From Candidatus Obscuribacter sp. (GTDB taxonomy: Bacteria > Cyanobacteriota > Vampirovibrionia > Obscuribacterales > Obscuribacteraceae), in NCBI GenBank assembly GCA_021772135.1, contig JADYXQ010000036.1:1-64000 (forward strand): DNA of 64,000 bases. Reading direction: 5' to 3'. A program made the position numbers and the translations under genes. Below the pieces are notes generated by a model, which was given only the letters and a program-made list of their open reading frames with translations, had not been told where the DNA came from and did not search any database. Of the stretch, positions 26,052 through 35,344 are shown one piece after another. Position 1 is the first letter of the stretch. Every line of letters starts with the position of its first letter.

Positions 26052-26436
26052 TGCTGACTCCTTGGCTTCTTCAAACTAAAGAGAGATGCGCACTTCGTAG
26101 TTATAAAGAGATACTGGAGAAATTCTAACATGCCCGCCACGCTTCCTTTTCAAAGGAAGATAGCTTCTTGTCTAATTCTCAATATCCAGTAGACAACATT
26201 CGCGGTACCTGTACGTAAATTAAATAGAACTTGAGATTGGAGCCTGCCCTTCCTGCTACTCTAAGCAGTCGTGGAGATCGGGAATATTTCCGCCCCGGGC
26301 GATTATTACCGAGCATTTCTATCGCAATCGAATCTTGCTCATTTGTGTTGAGCATTTTCGTTTCATAGCCAAAATCGAACGGTGGGCTGAACGCCTATTT
26401 GTCAAAAATCCGTTCAGAGTAATTAGGGAGTAAAAA
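26052..26436. other. Intergenic region between amidase and pyrophosphatase
   Basis: About 385 bp holding the divergent promoters of the amidase and hppA. I see no gene, no strong hairpin and no convincing -35/-10 pair. GTACCTGTACGTAAATTAAATAG near 26205 is AT-rich and could be part of a promoter. Confidence 0.4.
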
Positions 26437-28527
26437 ATGGGTGATCTAGATCTACCTCTTCAAATATCCATAGGCTGCGGCTTGCTCGCAGTTCTGTATG
26501 GACTTTGGGCCGGCAAAAGTGTCTTGGACATGAGTCCGGGTAACGAACGTATGCAATCAATTGCAGCGGCGATTCAAGAAGGCGCAAACGCCTACATGAA
26601 TAAGCAGTACACAGCCATCGCCGGAGTTGGCGCTGTGCTCTTCTTCGTCATTGGATACTTTATTGGTTGGACTTCCGCTGCCGGATTTTTAGTAGGCGCC
26701 ATTCTCTCTTCTATCTCAGGATTTGTCGGCATGTATGTTTCAGTACGCGCCAATGTGCGAACTGCTGAAGCTGCAAGAAATGGTCTTGAATCCGCACTGG
26801 CAGTAGCATTTAAAGGCGGCTCCGTCACAGGGTTGCTCGTAGTGGGTTTGGGCTTACTCGGTGTTTCGATTTTCTATTACTTCACTCACGACGTTAACGC
26901 TCTGGTTAGCCTCGGATTTGGTGCCTCGCTAATTTCGGTATTCGCCAGATTGGGCGGCGGCATTTATACCAAAGCTGCTGACGTAGGCGCTGACCTGGTT
27001 GGGAAAGTCGAAGCCGGCATTCCTGAAGATGACCCAAGAAACCCAGCCGTAATTGCCGACAACGTAGGCGATAACGTGGGCGACTGTGCCGGTATGGCTG
27101 CCGATTTGTTCGAGACTTACGCAGTAACTGCTGTTGCCACCATGTTGCTGGGCCATGAATTATTCAAAGCTCAAATGGTCGGCGACGTTGCTAAGTACGT
27201 CGTTGAGTATCCACTGGTACTGGGCGCCGTTTCAATCGTCACATCAATCATTGGTTGCATGTGCGTCAAGCTTGGAAAAAGCACCAACATCATGGGTGCG
27301 CTCTATAAAGGTTTGATCGTAGCCGGCGTACTTGCCGGTGTTGCCTTCTACTTCGTCACCGATAAGATGATGCAAGGTCTGACCATGAACGGCAACCCCA
27401 TTAGCGCCATGAATTTCTTCTACGCGTCAATGGTTGGTTTAGTCGTCACCGGTCTGCTCGTGTACATCACTGAATATTACACATCGACTTCTTATGGTCC
27501 TGTGAAATACATTGCTAAAGCTTCCGAAACCGGACACGCCACCAACATCATCGCTGGTCTGGCTGTATCTATGAAATCTACAGCCTGGCCTGTTCTTTCA
27601 ATCGTTGTTGGTATTCTCGTGGCCTTTGCCCTGGCAGGCGTTTACGGCGTGGCACTAGCTGCGATGGCAATGCTTTCAATGGCTGGAATTATCGTAGCCA
27701 TTGACTCATACGGACCAATTACAGATAACGCCGGCGGTATTGCTGAAATGGCCGAAATGCCAAAAGAAGTACGCGCCGTTACCGATCCGCTTGATGCCGT
27801 GGGTAATACCACTAAGGCCGTCACCAAAGGTTATGCCATCGGTTCTGCCGGTCTGGCCGCCATTGTTTTGTTCAGCTCATACACTCAAGAATTGAACGCT
27901 CACATTCTCGCTAAAGGCGGCGTCGCCATCACCTTCGATCTTTCAAGCCCATATGTTCTGGCTGGATTGTTCATAGGTGGTTTGATTCCATTCCTCTTCG
28001 CTGCCCTGGCAATGGAAGCTGTTGGAGCTGCCGGTGGCATGGTAGTGGAAGAAGTTAGACGTCAGTTCCGCGAGATTCCGGGGATCATGGAAGGTACTGC
28101 TAAACCAGACTATGCCAGATGCGTCAGTATCGTCACTGGTGCCGCTATTCAAAAAATGATTGTCCCTGCATTGCTCCCGGTGCTCACACCAGTAGTGATT
28201 GCCTTGATTGGTGCCTTCTATCTGAATGCCGCCCTTCCTGGTGAATATGCTGCTGCCAAAATTCTTGGTGGCATTCTCGTCGGTTCAATCATTACAGGTT
28301 TGTTCGTGGCCATTTCCATGACCTCCGGTGGTGGCGCCTGGGATAACGCTAAGAAATACATTGAAGAAGGAAACCACGGCGGCAAGGGCTCCGATGCTCA
28401 CAAAGCTGCGGTTACCGGCGACACTGTAGGCGACCCTTACAAAGACACTGCCGGCCCTGCCATCAACCCGATGATCAAGATTTTGAACATCGTGGCATTG
28501 CTGCTGGTTACCTTGCTCGTTCGCTAA
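26437..28527 (+). CDS. hppA: Membrane-bound proton-pumping pyrophosphatase
   Basis: A 696-residue integral membrane enzyme with about 16 helices that couples PPi hydrolysis to proton export, conserving energy from biosynthetic pyrophosphate. The signature loop is complete: [20 protein letters not shown], then [20 protein letters not shown] and [13 protein letters not shown]. The late acidic motif [15 protein letters not shown] is present. The cation-selectivity site reads [10 protein letters not shown]. Lys in place of the Ala of K+-dependent enzymes marks a K+-independent H+-PPase. GGGAG precedes the ATG, and a strong terminator follows. Confidence 0.95.
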   Translation: MGDLDLPLQISIGCGLLAVLYGLWAGKSVLDMSPGNERMQSIAAAIQEGANAYMNKQYTAIAGVGAVLFFVIGYFIGWTSAAGFLVGAILSSISGFVGMYVSVRANVRTAEAARNGLESALAVAFKGGSVTGLLVVGLGLLGVSIFYYFTHDVNALVSLGFGASLISVFARLGGGIYTKAADVGADLVGKVEAGIPEDDPRNPAVIADNVGDNVGDCAGMAADLFETYAVTAVATMLLGHELFKAQMVGDVAKYVVEYPLVLGAVSIVTSIIGCMCVKLGKSTNIMGALYKGLIVAGVLAGVAFYFVTDKMMQGLTMNGNPISAMNFFYASMVGLVVTGLLVYITEYYTSTSYGPVKYIAKASETGHATNIIAGLAVSMKSTAWPVLSIVVGILVAFALAGVYGVALAAMAMLSMAGIIVAIDSYGPITDNAGGIAEMAEMPKEVRAVTDPLDAVGNTTKAVTKGYAIGSAGLAAIVLFSSYTQELNAHILAKGGVAITFDLSSPYVLAGLFIGGLIPFLFAALAMEAVGAAGGMVVEEVRRQFREIPGIMEGTAKPDYARCVSIVTGAAIQKMIVPALLPVLTPVVIALIGAFYLNAALPGEYAAAKILGGILVGSIITGLFVAISMTSGGGAWDNAKKYIEEGNHGGKGSDAHKAAVTGDTVGDPYKDTAGPAINPMIKILNIVALLLVTLLVR

Positions 28528-28550
28528 TAAATAGATGATCTGAAAAAGAG

Positions 28551-28587
28551 TGGCCGGGTTAGACTAATAGTCTTCCCGGCCATTTTT
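28551..28587 (+). terminator. Intrinsic terminator of hppA
   Basis: GGCCGGG and CCCGGCC enclose a second stem, AGACTaatAGTCT, and are followed by ATTTTT. Confidence 0.85.
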
Positions 28588-28612
28588 GTCTCCACTTCTT
28601 CAAGAGGATGCC

Positions 28613-28990
28613 ATGCAAATTCGTCTCTTCAATCGCCAGGACGACAAAGAATTGCGCGCATTGGTTCAATCAATCAATGAGAGCCAGGGAACAGTTATGG
28701 ATCTTGACGGCAAAGACAACGATTTGCGCAATGTTGAAGGTACCTATTTTGGCCACGATGGTCTTTTTCTCGTGGCTGACGACGAAGGCACCATCGTTGC
28801 ATTTTGCGGTGCACGCATAGGTACAGAATCCAGCAACGTGGCCGGCGAGACTTTGGAGATTACAAGGCTATGGGCTAAAGATGGCCTTGATAAAACTATC
28901 GTCGACCGGTTGATAAGCATTGTAAGCAATCATGCCTGGCAATTAGATTTTGAAAAAGTCAGTGTTAGCGATGAATTGGTCGCAATTTAG
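28613..28990 (+). CDS. Short GNAT-like protein
   Basis: A 125-residue protein starting at ATG 28613 (AGAGGA upstream); the track start at 28586 overlaps the terminator. It resembles the first part of a GNAT acetyltransferase: MQIRLFNRQDDKELRALVQSIN, the strand pair GLFLVADDEGTIVAFCGARI and LEITRLWA. The acetyl-CoA loop (usually Q/RxxGxG/A) reads KDGLDKTI, and the fold ends after the FEKVSV strand, without the last strands. It is either a shortened non-catalytic member or a very divergent enzyme. Confidence 0.6.
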   Translation: MQIRLFNRQDDKELRALVQSINESQGTVMDLDGKDNDLRNVEGTYFGHDGLFLVADDEGTIVAFCGARIGTESSNVAGETLEITRLWAKDGLDKTIVDRLISIVSNHAWQLDFEKVSVSDELVAI

Positions 28991-29055
28991 TTCAGCCAAC
29001 TTTCATGGATGAATTTTGCTGTACGGTCAACCACCCTCAAAAATTCTGCTAAAGA

Positions 29056-29105
29056 ATTTTACAACCTACAAGTTGTAAGAAAATACAACTCTTAGGTTGT
29101 AAAAA
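29056..29105. repeat. Nested inverted repeat
   Basis: Outer arms TACAACCTA (29060-29068) and TAGGTTGTA (29093-29101), extended by T4/A-run pairing, enclose inner arms AGTTGTA and TACAACT. It lies between the convergent GNAT-like and SLH genes and could terminate either transcript. Confidence 0.5.
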
Positions 29106-29122
29106 AACCCTAGACAGCAAAT

Positions 29123-29146
29123 CGGGACCCTCCACTGAGAGTCCCG
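29123..29146 (-). terminator. Hairpin after the SLH gene
   Basis: CGGGAC and GTCCCG pair around a 12-base loop, 30 bp past the stop of the SLH gene. Only ATTT follows on the minus strand, so termination is likely but not certain. Confidence 0.5.
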
Positions 29147-29176
29147 AAAAGCCACCAAAACAAGGCGACAAAAGAT

Positions 29177-31630
29177 CTACTGAGGCTCAATACCCACTCT
29201 AATCTGCGGTAAATTCTTACCAAGATTATTGAGAGTCTGGTAGGTCAATGCAGCAACGTCTGCACGTGTCGCATTAACGTTCGGCTTGATCTGACTGGGG
29301 TCAGGATAGCTAACGATAATGTGGGCCTTCGCTGCTTTAGCAACGGAAGGGGCAGCCCAGGCCGGTACTGAAGAACCATCTCCATAAGAATTGAGAATGG
29401 CAGTATCGCCACCGGATGCATTACCAGGCAATGCCTTAGCTAAAATCACAAGCGCTTGAGCACGGGTGATCTTATCTTCGGGCTTGAAGCTGCCATCAGG
29501 GAAACCAGTTACCAGGCCGGCCTGGCTTACAGCTGCAATCGCGCGATTGGCCCAGTAAGAACTTGAAACGTCAGCAAAATTAGCTGGCCCTGAAGCGGCT
29601 GGCAAACTCAATGCCTTAACTGCAATGGCAGCGAATTGCGCGCGGGTGATGCCATCATCAGGCTTGAATGAACCATCAGGGAAACCACCGATGATACCGC
29701 GTTGCGTTAGCTGACCAACATATGATTCCGCCCAGTGGCCCTTTGTATCAAATGGTACGCTTGAACTCGAAATCGGTGGAGAAACAGGAGCTGCAGCCAT
29801 AAGTCTGGTCATATCGCTCTCGAATTTATCTAGATCGCGATTGACTGACATGGACTCCCAATCTGTCAAAGACTTTCCAGAAGCCCTTAAGGAACTTTCG
29901 ACACCATTGATGCGGTCCAATTCTTTGCGTAAGTCAGTAATTTGATTACTGTTCAAGCTTCCGGCAGCTTCAGCGTCGCTGAGCTTTTTGCTCAGTTGAG
30001 ATTGCCTGCGATTGATATCAGGTAAAGGCGTAATGGCGCCATCAAGTTTAGCGGTAACGCTTTCATATTCGCGGTTCATTGCTAAAACTTGCTGGTCAGT
30101 AAAGTGGCCGTTGCCGGAACGCATGGCTGATTCCAAATCTGCGGCACGGGCCAGGTCAGCTCTAAACTCATTAGCCTGAGCCGGAGTCAAACGACCTGAA
30201 GCCACGCCGTCTTCGATGCGTTTGGCCAGCTCTGTTTTCTTACTGCCAACATCAGGTAATGCCACCATCGAGCGGCGCAAGCGATTATTGATTTTTTCGA
30301 GATCATCAGCCAGCGAAAGAGTCTCAGCGTCTGTGAGCAAACCGTCAGCACGGAATAAACGCTCATTGGCAGCTACTCTGTCAAACTCGCTGCGCATCTG
30401 CCCGTACACTTCTTCAGAGATGCGCTGATTATTGCGCGCGGCATCAAGTTGAGATTGCAAGCGACTTCTGCGCTCGGCCAGTGAATTATTGGCACCAGGT
30501 CCGCCGGGACCACCTGGAGATGAAACGAGGCTGCGCTCAAGACGTTTGTTTAATCTGCCAAGATCATTGGCCAGTGTCAAAGTCTCAGTATCAGTGAGTG
30601 CTCCGTCGGCACGGAATGTAGCCTCCAGGCCACTGATGCGATCGAATTCTTGCTTGAGAGTTGCCAGTTCTTGTGCGTCTAACTTACCTGATGACTGACC
30701 TGTAACTAAGCGCTCCGAAATCTGGCGTTGCATATCATTGATACCGGGCCCGGCACCACCAGAATTATTACTGATTGCGGTAAAGCGTTCGAGCTTACTG
30801 TTAAGGCGCTCCAGATCAAGAGCCAAGGACAATTGGTCTTCGGTACTGAGAATGCGGCCGTTAGCCGTCATTGACGTATTGCGAGCGGCAATGCGGTTCA
30901 ATTCCTGACGATAGTTTTCGGCATCGGCTGCATTGATACGATTGGCAGTGGCAAGATCGTTAATGCGAGTAAAGAGATCTTTGCCTCTGGCAGTGAGATC
31001 CATGTCGCCGCCTGTACGAGCTTTAAGTTGAGTTTCAACCGTGCTCGATAGGTGATCGAGTTCCAGAGCCAGTTCCAGTGTTTGAGTGCTGGTCAGCGCT
31101 CCTGCTGATTTGTAAGTCGCTTCTTTAGCGTTGATACGACCAAGAGTTCTTTTAAATTCGGCTGCTTCCATTGAAGAAAGTCGGCCAGATGTAACAGCGT
31201 CATTCAATCTGGTTTGAATATCCTGTTCGCGACCGTCCAGATCAGTAAGTCCAATTGCGGTGCGCTCATGCATACCTTTTTCAATATTTGTGGAGAGCGC
31301 GTCAAGTTCGAGCGTCAGTCTGGCTTTTTGAAAGAACGAAAATCTGCCGCCGGCTTTATAGCCGTCTTCAGCATTTTTCAAACGCACCAATTCTTGTTTG
31401 AATGGTGCCGCTTCAGCTGCAGTCAGACGACCTGCAGTAACCGCATCGGCAATTTTCTTATCGAGATCAAAACGCCTTTTTTCTACATCCAGCATTGATT
31501 GCATTGGATTGAAATTATTGCCACCATATTGCGCCTGTGCCGACGGTACCAAAACTCCATTGGCAATGGTCGTGACAACTGTTGCCATAGCTAACGATGT
31601 AGCCAATCCGATCTTCTTTGGCGAACGCAT
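29177..31630 (-). CDS. S-layer-homology protein with seven helical repeats
   Basis: An 817-residue exported protein (signal peptide to SAQAQYGG). Residues about 45-600 are seven diverged repeats of 75-85 residues. The consensus is a short helix, GRLTxxEAxxFRxELDRI, then ESxFRADGxLTDxExLxLAxDLExLNxRLER, joined by Gly/Pro-rich linkers in repeats 3-5. Three SLH modules follow at the C-terminus, for example GIIGGFPDGSFKPDDGITRA and GLVTGFPDGSFKPEDKITRA; the third is weaker (HIIVSYPDPSQIKPNVNATRA). SLH modules bind secondary cell-wall polymer or peptidoglycan. C-terminal placement with an N-terminal repeat rod suggests an envelope spacer or surface fibre. Confidence 0.85.
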   Translation of the reverse strand: MRSPKKIGLATSLAMATVVTTIANGVLVPSAQAQYGGNNFNPMQSMLDVEKRRFDLDKKIADAVTAGRLTAAEAAPFKQELVRLKNAEDGYKAGGRFSFFQKARLTLELDALSTNIEKGMHERTAIGLTDLDGREQDIQTRLNDAVTSGRLSSMEAAEFKRTLGRINAKEATYKSAGALTSTQTLELALELDHLSSTVETQLKARTGGDMDLTARGKDLFTRINDLATANRINAADAENYRQELNRIAARNTSMTANGRILSTEDQLSLALDLERLNSKLERFTAISNNSGGAGPGINDMQRQISERLVTGQSSGKLDAQELATLKQEFDRISGLEATFRADGALTDTETLTLANDLGRLNKRLERSLVSSPGGPGGPGANNSLAERRSRLQSQLDAARNNQRISEEVYGQMRSEFDRVAANERLFRADGLLTDAETLSLADDLEKINNRLRRSMVALPDVGSKKTELAKRIEDGVASGRLTPAQANEFRADLARAADLESAMRSGNGHFTDQQVLAMNREYESVTAKLDGAITPLPDINRRQSQLSKKLSDAEAAGSLNSNQITDLRKELDRINGVESSLRASGKSLTDWESMSVNRDLDKFESDMTRLMAAAPVSPPISSSSVPFDTKGHWAESYVGQLTQRGIIGGFPDGSFKPDDGITRAQFAAIAVKALSLPAASGPANFADVSSSYWANRAIAAVSQAGLVTGFPDGSFKPEDKITRAQALVILAKALPGNASGGDTAILNSYGDGSSVPAWAAPSVAKAAKAHIIVSYPDPSQIKPNVNATRADVAALTYQTLNNLGKNLPQIRVGIEPQ

Positions 31631-31843
31631 ACTTCCCCTTTACATGTACTGTTAGACTCTTCTCGCGCGGCGCTGAACACTTAACGGTTTACAGGCGCAC
31701 AGTCTTGCCTCTATGCAACCCGGTGCAAAGAGCAGACCTGTGCTAAAGACTCAACAATAGCGTAATTGGTTCCCATAATTGCCGCGAAAGACCATACGTG
31801 GCTCATTTGGAACATATCGAACTGACAAATTGGTTTGTTGTTT

Positions 31844-32218
31844 TTAGCCAAGCAGCCGTGAAATCAGAGCGAAATATGACTCAAGGTCGCCTCGCGACAA
31901 ACCTAATTGTGGGCCGTGGTCTTCTGCCACCATGTTCGAAATTGCTTCTTGATTGTTGAGCAAAAAAGTAATGAAAGACTTTTCTTTGCTACCAGCCGGT
32001 GCGCTGCTTTGAGCGTAAGCCAGTTCTGTTTGCTCAATGAAACCGTTGCCGTTTTTGTCTAACTTGTCGAACGCTTTGTAGGCGAAGTCGCGTATAGCAA
32101 TGATGTCGCGTAGGTCGCCATCTTCTTCTTCAGAATTCATCCACTGGCGGTCAAAGCCGTCAGTACCCGCTACGTCATTTTGGCCGCCATTTTCGCCCAT
32201 ATTCGCCATTCGCCCCAT
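31844..32218 (-). CDS. EF-hand calcium-binding protein
   Basis: A 124-residue acidic protein with one clear EF-hand loop, DKNGNGFIEQTE (12 residues, with Asp, Asn, Asn and the terminal Glu as ligands), in AFDKLDKNGNGFIEQTELAY. A second helix pair at the C-terminus (LGLSRGDLESYFALISRL) may be a degenerate partner hand. There is no signal peptide. A calcium-dependent regulatory or buffering role is likely. Conserved relatives are unknown to me. Confidence 0.72.
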   Translation of the reverse strand: MGRMANMGENGGQNDVAGTDGFDRQWMNSEEEDGDLRDIIAIRDFAYKAFDKLDKNGNGFIEQTELAYAQSSAPAGSKEKSFITFLLNNQEAISNMVAEDHGPQLGLSRGDLESYFALISRLLG

Positions 32219-32325
32219 TACAAAAGTGTCTGACTTATGATTCCACGGCAGCTTCCGGTCAAAACCGTTTGAGTCATTGCGTTAAGGGGCAAGTAATTGC
32301 TAGCAACCGGAGAAGATTTAAGGTT

Positions 32326-32475
32326 ATGGCGGACGAGCATCTCAATAAAATGTGGCTGGCGGTTATTGCCGGTTTACTCATCGCCACCTCTAATACCTGG
32401 CTTTTTCATCCTGAGCAAAAGCATTCTATATATAGCGCGCCCTGGGTCTACCCTGGTGACCAGCCACCGGCCTGA
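32326..32475 (+). CDS. Small single-pass membrane protein
   Basis: A 49-residue protein starting at ATG 32326 (MADEHLNK), with AAGG and GGAGAAG upstream. One membrane helix (MWLAVIAGLLIATSNTWLF) is followed by a short Pro/Tyr-rich tail (APWVYPGDQPPA). The track start at 32269 lacks a ribosome site. It ends 3 bp from the convergent phosphate transporter gene. Function unknown. Confidence 0.5.
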   Translation: MADEHLNKMWLAVIAGLLIATSNTWLFHPEQKHSIYSAPWVYPGDQPPA

Positions 32476-32478
32476 TGC

Positions 32479-33525
32479 TCAGATCAGGTGCAGAACGGCA
32501 AACAGGCGAAAGAGCGTGAAGGCGAACATTGCCGAAAGTGGAATGGTTAACAGCCATGCTCTGGCCATTTCAGTGGCGACCAGCCAGTGCACACCTTTGC
32601 GGCGATTGGCGTAACCCACGCCCATAACAGTCGAAGCGATTACCTGCGAAGCCGCAACGGGCCCACCGGTAAGCGAGCCCACCAATACCACCACTGCCGA
32701 GGCCAACTCGCTGACAAAACCATGCACCGGACGCTGCTTGAATATACCAAAACCAACACGCTTAAGAATGCCGGGGGCCATTGCCACTACCCCTAGTGTC
32801 AGGCAGGCACCAATAGAGATTCGCACCCAGAGGGGAATGGAGTCGCTCGAATTGAACGGATTTTGATGACCGCTCATGCTCGCAGCACTGAGCGCCAATA
32901 CCACCACACCCATAATTTTTTGACTGTCATTAGCTCCGTGGCCAAATGCGAGAACGGGCAAGACGAACCACTGCGCGGCTTTAAGAGCATTGTTGACTCT
33001 AACGGTGGCGCGCGAAAGTAGGAATTGCAGCAAGTGAAGAGTGAAATAACCAGCAGTAAAACCAATTAGCGGCGACAAAAATAAAGTGGCAATGACTTTG
33101 CAAACGCCAGTGGCATGCAGCCATGAAACTTCCCCCCAGACAATATATTCAAAATTACCGGTTGAGGCAAAAATGGCACCGATCAGCCCTCCCACTAATG
33201 CATGAGTTGAACTTGATGGCACCCGCAGCAAACGGGTGAGAAAATTCCACCCGACAGCTGCTAAAAGACCACAACCGAGCACACTTAAAAAAGCTTCGCC
33301 CCGCGGATAATTTGTAATGCCGGCAATAGCAGAAGCTACTTGCGAGCCACCAAAAACGGCGCCCAGAAACTCAAAGACGGCGGTGAGCAAAACTCCCTGC
33401 CAGAGCCGCAAAGACCTTGACGCAATTGGGCTGGCCGCTACGGAGCTGCCATCCTGAAAGCCATTGGTATATGCAAAAACGCATCCGCAAATGAAGACAA
33501 AAAGAAAGTGAGGATTTACTGTCAT
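32479..33525 (-). CDS. PiT-family inorganic phosphate transporter
   Basis: A 348-residue membrane permease that carries metal-phosphate in symport with H+ or Na+. The two PiT repeats are seen as FAYTNGFQDGSSVAASPIASRS near the N-terminus (usually GxNDxANSV/ATxV; here the Asn-Asp is Gln-Asp) and VLAFGHGANDSQKIMGVVVLAL in the middle (canonical). About 10 membrane helices. The preceding gene, DUF47, stops 3 bp before this start, a classical PhoU-like/PiT pair. Confidence 0.92.
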   Translation of the reverse strand: MTVNPHFLFVFICGCVFAYTNGFQDGSSVAASPIASRSLRLWQGVLLTAVFEFLGAVFGGSQVASAIAGITNYPRGEAFLSVLGCGLLAAVGWNFLTRLLRVPSSSTHALVGGLIGAIFASTGNFEYIVWGEVSWLHATGVCKVIATLFLSPLIGFTAGYFTLHLLQFLLSRATVRVNNALKAAQWFVLPVLAFGHGANDSQKIMGVVVLALSAASMSGHQNPFNSSDSIPLWVRISIGACLTLGVVAMAPGILKRVGFGIFKQRPVHGFVSELASAVVVLVGSLTGGPVAASQVIASTVMGVGYANRRKGVHWLVATEMARAWLLTIPLSAMFAFTLFRLFAVLHLI

Positions 33526-33527
33526 CG

Positions 33528-34196
33528 CTAACTGATTTTGACAATGACATGACGCAACTTCTCCGCCGCAGTGTCAATGCAAGTGGCGGTGTGCATCATA
33601 GTGCGGTAGACCTCAAGTGTGCGCAAAATAGTTTTGAAATCATTGACCTCAAATAATTCGCGCATAGCCTGTCGATACATTTTCTCAAATCGAGTTTCGG
33701 ATTTGCGAGCAAGACTAGCCTGGGCTGAAGCTTCGGTAAGATTTTTATCGAGATTACGAAAGGAATTGTAGAGACAGCGCGTGCCTTCAACTAGAGTGCG
33801 CGCCATTTCAGACAGGGTTGAATCACGCGGACAATAATTGAGCGCTTCCACTTCGCGCGCGCTGTCTTTAGCTGAATTAATTACTTCATCGAGCCTGACG
33901 GACAGATCATATATGTCTTCCCTATCGAATGGAGTAACGAACGATTCTGCTAATTTCAAATGCAACGATGCTTTTTGCTCGTCGGCTTGACGCTCAAGAT
34001 CTCGCACCAGCTGACAGCGTTCATAGGCACCGGTACTGAGCCAGACTTCCAGAGCTTCTACCCCTTTCAATGTGGTGTCGGCCTGAGCAATGAGCAATGC
34101 GTAAAAATCGATGCGTGGCTCAAAAAAATGCGAGAGACCAGGCAATTTTTTCTGCAGCAAATGCCAGAAAGATTTCTTGGAAGATGATGCCATCAC
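33528..34196 (-). CDS. DUF47 (PhoU-like) protein paired with PiT transporter
   Basis: A 222-residue all-helical protein of the DUF47/TIGR00153 family, related to PhoU and usually encoded beside PiT transporters. The core motif is FVTPFDREDIYDLSVRLDEVIN (metal-cluster-type acidic helix), followed by the paired helix (ALNYCPRDSTLSEMARTLVEG) and a C-terminal E-x3-D-type helix region. It probably regulates the transporter. The operon layout is DUF6687-like, DUF47, PiT. Confidence 0.9.
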   Translation of the reverse strand: MMASSSKKSFWHLLQKKLPGLSHFFEPRIDFYALLIAQADTTLKGVEALEVWLSTGAYERCQLVRDLERQADEQKASLHLKLAESFVTPFDREDIYDLSVRLDEVINSAKDSAREVEALNYCPRDSTLSEMARTLVEGTRCLYNSFRNLDKNLTEASAQASLARKSETRFEKMYRQAMRELFEVNDFKTILRTLEVYRTMMHTATCIDTAAEKLRHVIVKIS

Positions 34197-34216
34197 AACC
34201 TGCTTGTTTTGACTTC

Positions 34217-35344
34217 TCAGGCACTAGCGTCACTCTCACTGAGGGCCGATTTTAATGCTGTAAGAAAATCATCGCCTTTGATTCGAGTTTCTTCACCATC
34301 GGTCAGCTTGAGCCGGGCAATTATGTCATCGATGCCGTTGAATTGCCAGCGACACTTGCCATTTTCGAGTTTACTCAAAGTTTTTGCCAGGGCGGTCAAA
34401 TCAATTCTCTTCTTTAGCGGCCGTGAAACATAATCGACCCAGGTTTCATAGCGATAATAAAATTCATAGCGCTTGCCGCACATTACTAAAATGCGCATGC
34501 GCTGGGTGCGATTGTGTATTGCCATCGGGTGCAACACTGATGAAATCCAGCTGGCGCAATGCTCTCGATCAAAAGTAGCAAAGGCATTTTCTTCTATGCG
34601 CACTACCAGCAAATCAATCTCCGGATATTCGATCAGTGAAATTTTGCCTGCTTCGATAGCATCTTCTGTACGGGTAAGAAAATCATCTTCATCGCGCCAG
34701 TAGCGCCGCAGATTATCTATTTTTTGCATAATCTTTGGCAGGCGCACCAGCAGCTCGTCATAGAGTATTGCCGTTATCTCGGGATGAGGTCGGGCAAAAA
34801 CTCCGGAATTGAGAGGAGAGAGCCCCGGATTGGCCCATGCAGACAAAACGAAAGAAACTCTGGCTGATTCGCGATCATTAAAAACACCAAAGTCTCCGGC
34901 ACTGGCTATATCGATTAGCGCGTGACGCTCTTCGGCTGCTGCTTGCGGATTGAGAATGGCATACAAACTGACCAATCCATCTTCGTCAAAATGATTGTTT
35001 GATACCACACTGCAAGCAGCCTCAGGCGTGGCACTATCTCGCTCAAGATACCGATAGACAATTTGCGCCGATAAGTCGTCTTTATAAACAGCCGGAGTGC
35101 CGCTGGCGGGCCAATGCGAAAGCGTAAGTACGGTGCCATCGTTTGCTTTTCCGTCCACAATCAAATTGGGAGTACCACCCAATTTGTGATAAGGCACGTA
35201 GCGCATTCGCAGACACCGTGATTCCGAGACTCTTATTACCAGCTTATCAAAAAGAGAACCCGCTGGGTCGCGAAAATCATTGCAGACATCAAGTTTTAGA
35301 TTTCTCTTTAATCTAAAGGTGGAGTGAAAATTCGGCTCAACCAA
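34217..35344 (-). CDS. DUF6687-like protein
   Basis: A 375-residue soluble protein. LSHWPASGTP, IVSNNHFDEDGLVSLYAI-like text (here VVSNNHFDEDGLVSLYAI), a conserved IDIASAGDFG and LLVVRI segment resemble, from memory, the DUF6687 family, whose function is not known. The NHFDxDG motif suggests a DHH-like metal or phosphoesterase site, but this is speculation. It overlaps the upstream TPR gene by 37 bp and lies 20 bp from the DUF47 gene, so it is probably cotranscribed with phosphate uptake. Confidence 0.65.
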   Translation of the reverse strand: MVEPNFHSTFRLKRNLKLDVCNDFRDPAGSLFDKLVIRVSESRCLRMRYVPYHKLGGTPNLIVDGKANDGTVLTLSHWPASGTPAVYKDDLSAQIVYRYLERDSATPEAACSVVSNNHFDEDGLVSLYAILNPQAAAEERHALIDIASAGDFGVFNDRESARVSFVLSAWANPGLSPLNSGVFARPHPEITAILYDELLVRLPKIMQKIDNLRRYWRDEDDFLTRTEDAIEAGKISLIEYPEIDLLVVRIEENAFATFDREHCASWISSVLHPMAIHNRTQRMRILVMCGKRYEFYYRYETWVDYVSRPLKKRIDLTALAKTLSKLENGKCRWQFNGIDDIIARLKLTDGEETRIKGDDFLTALKSALSESDASA

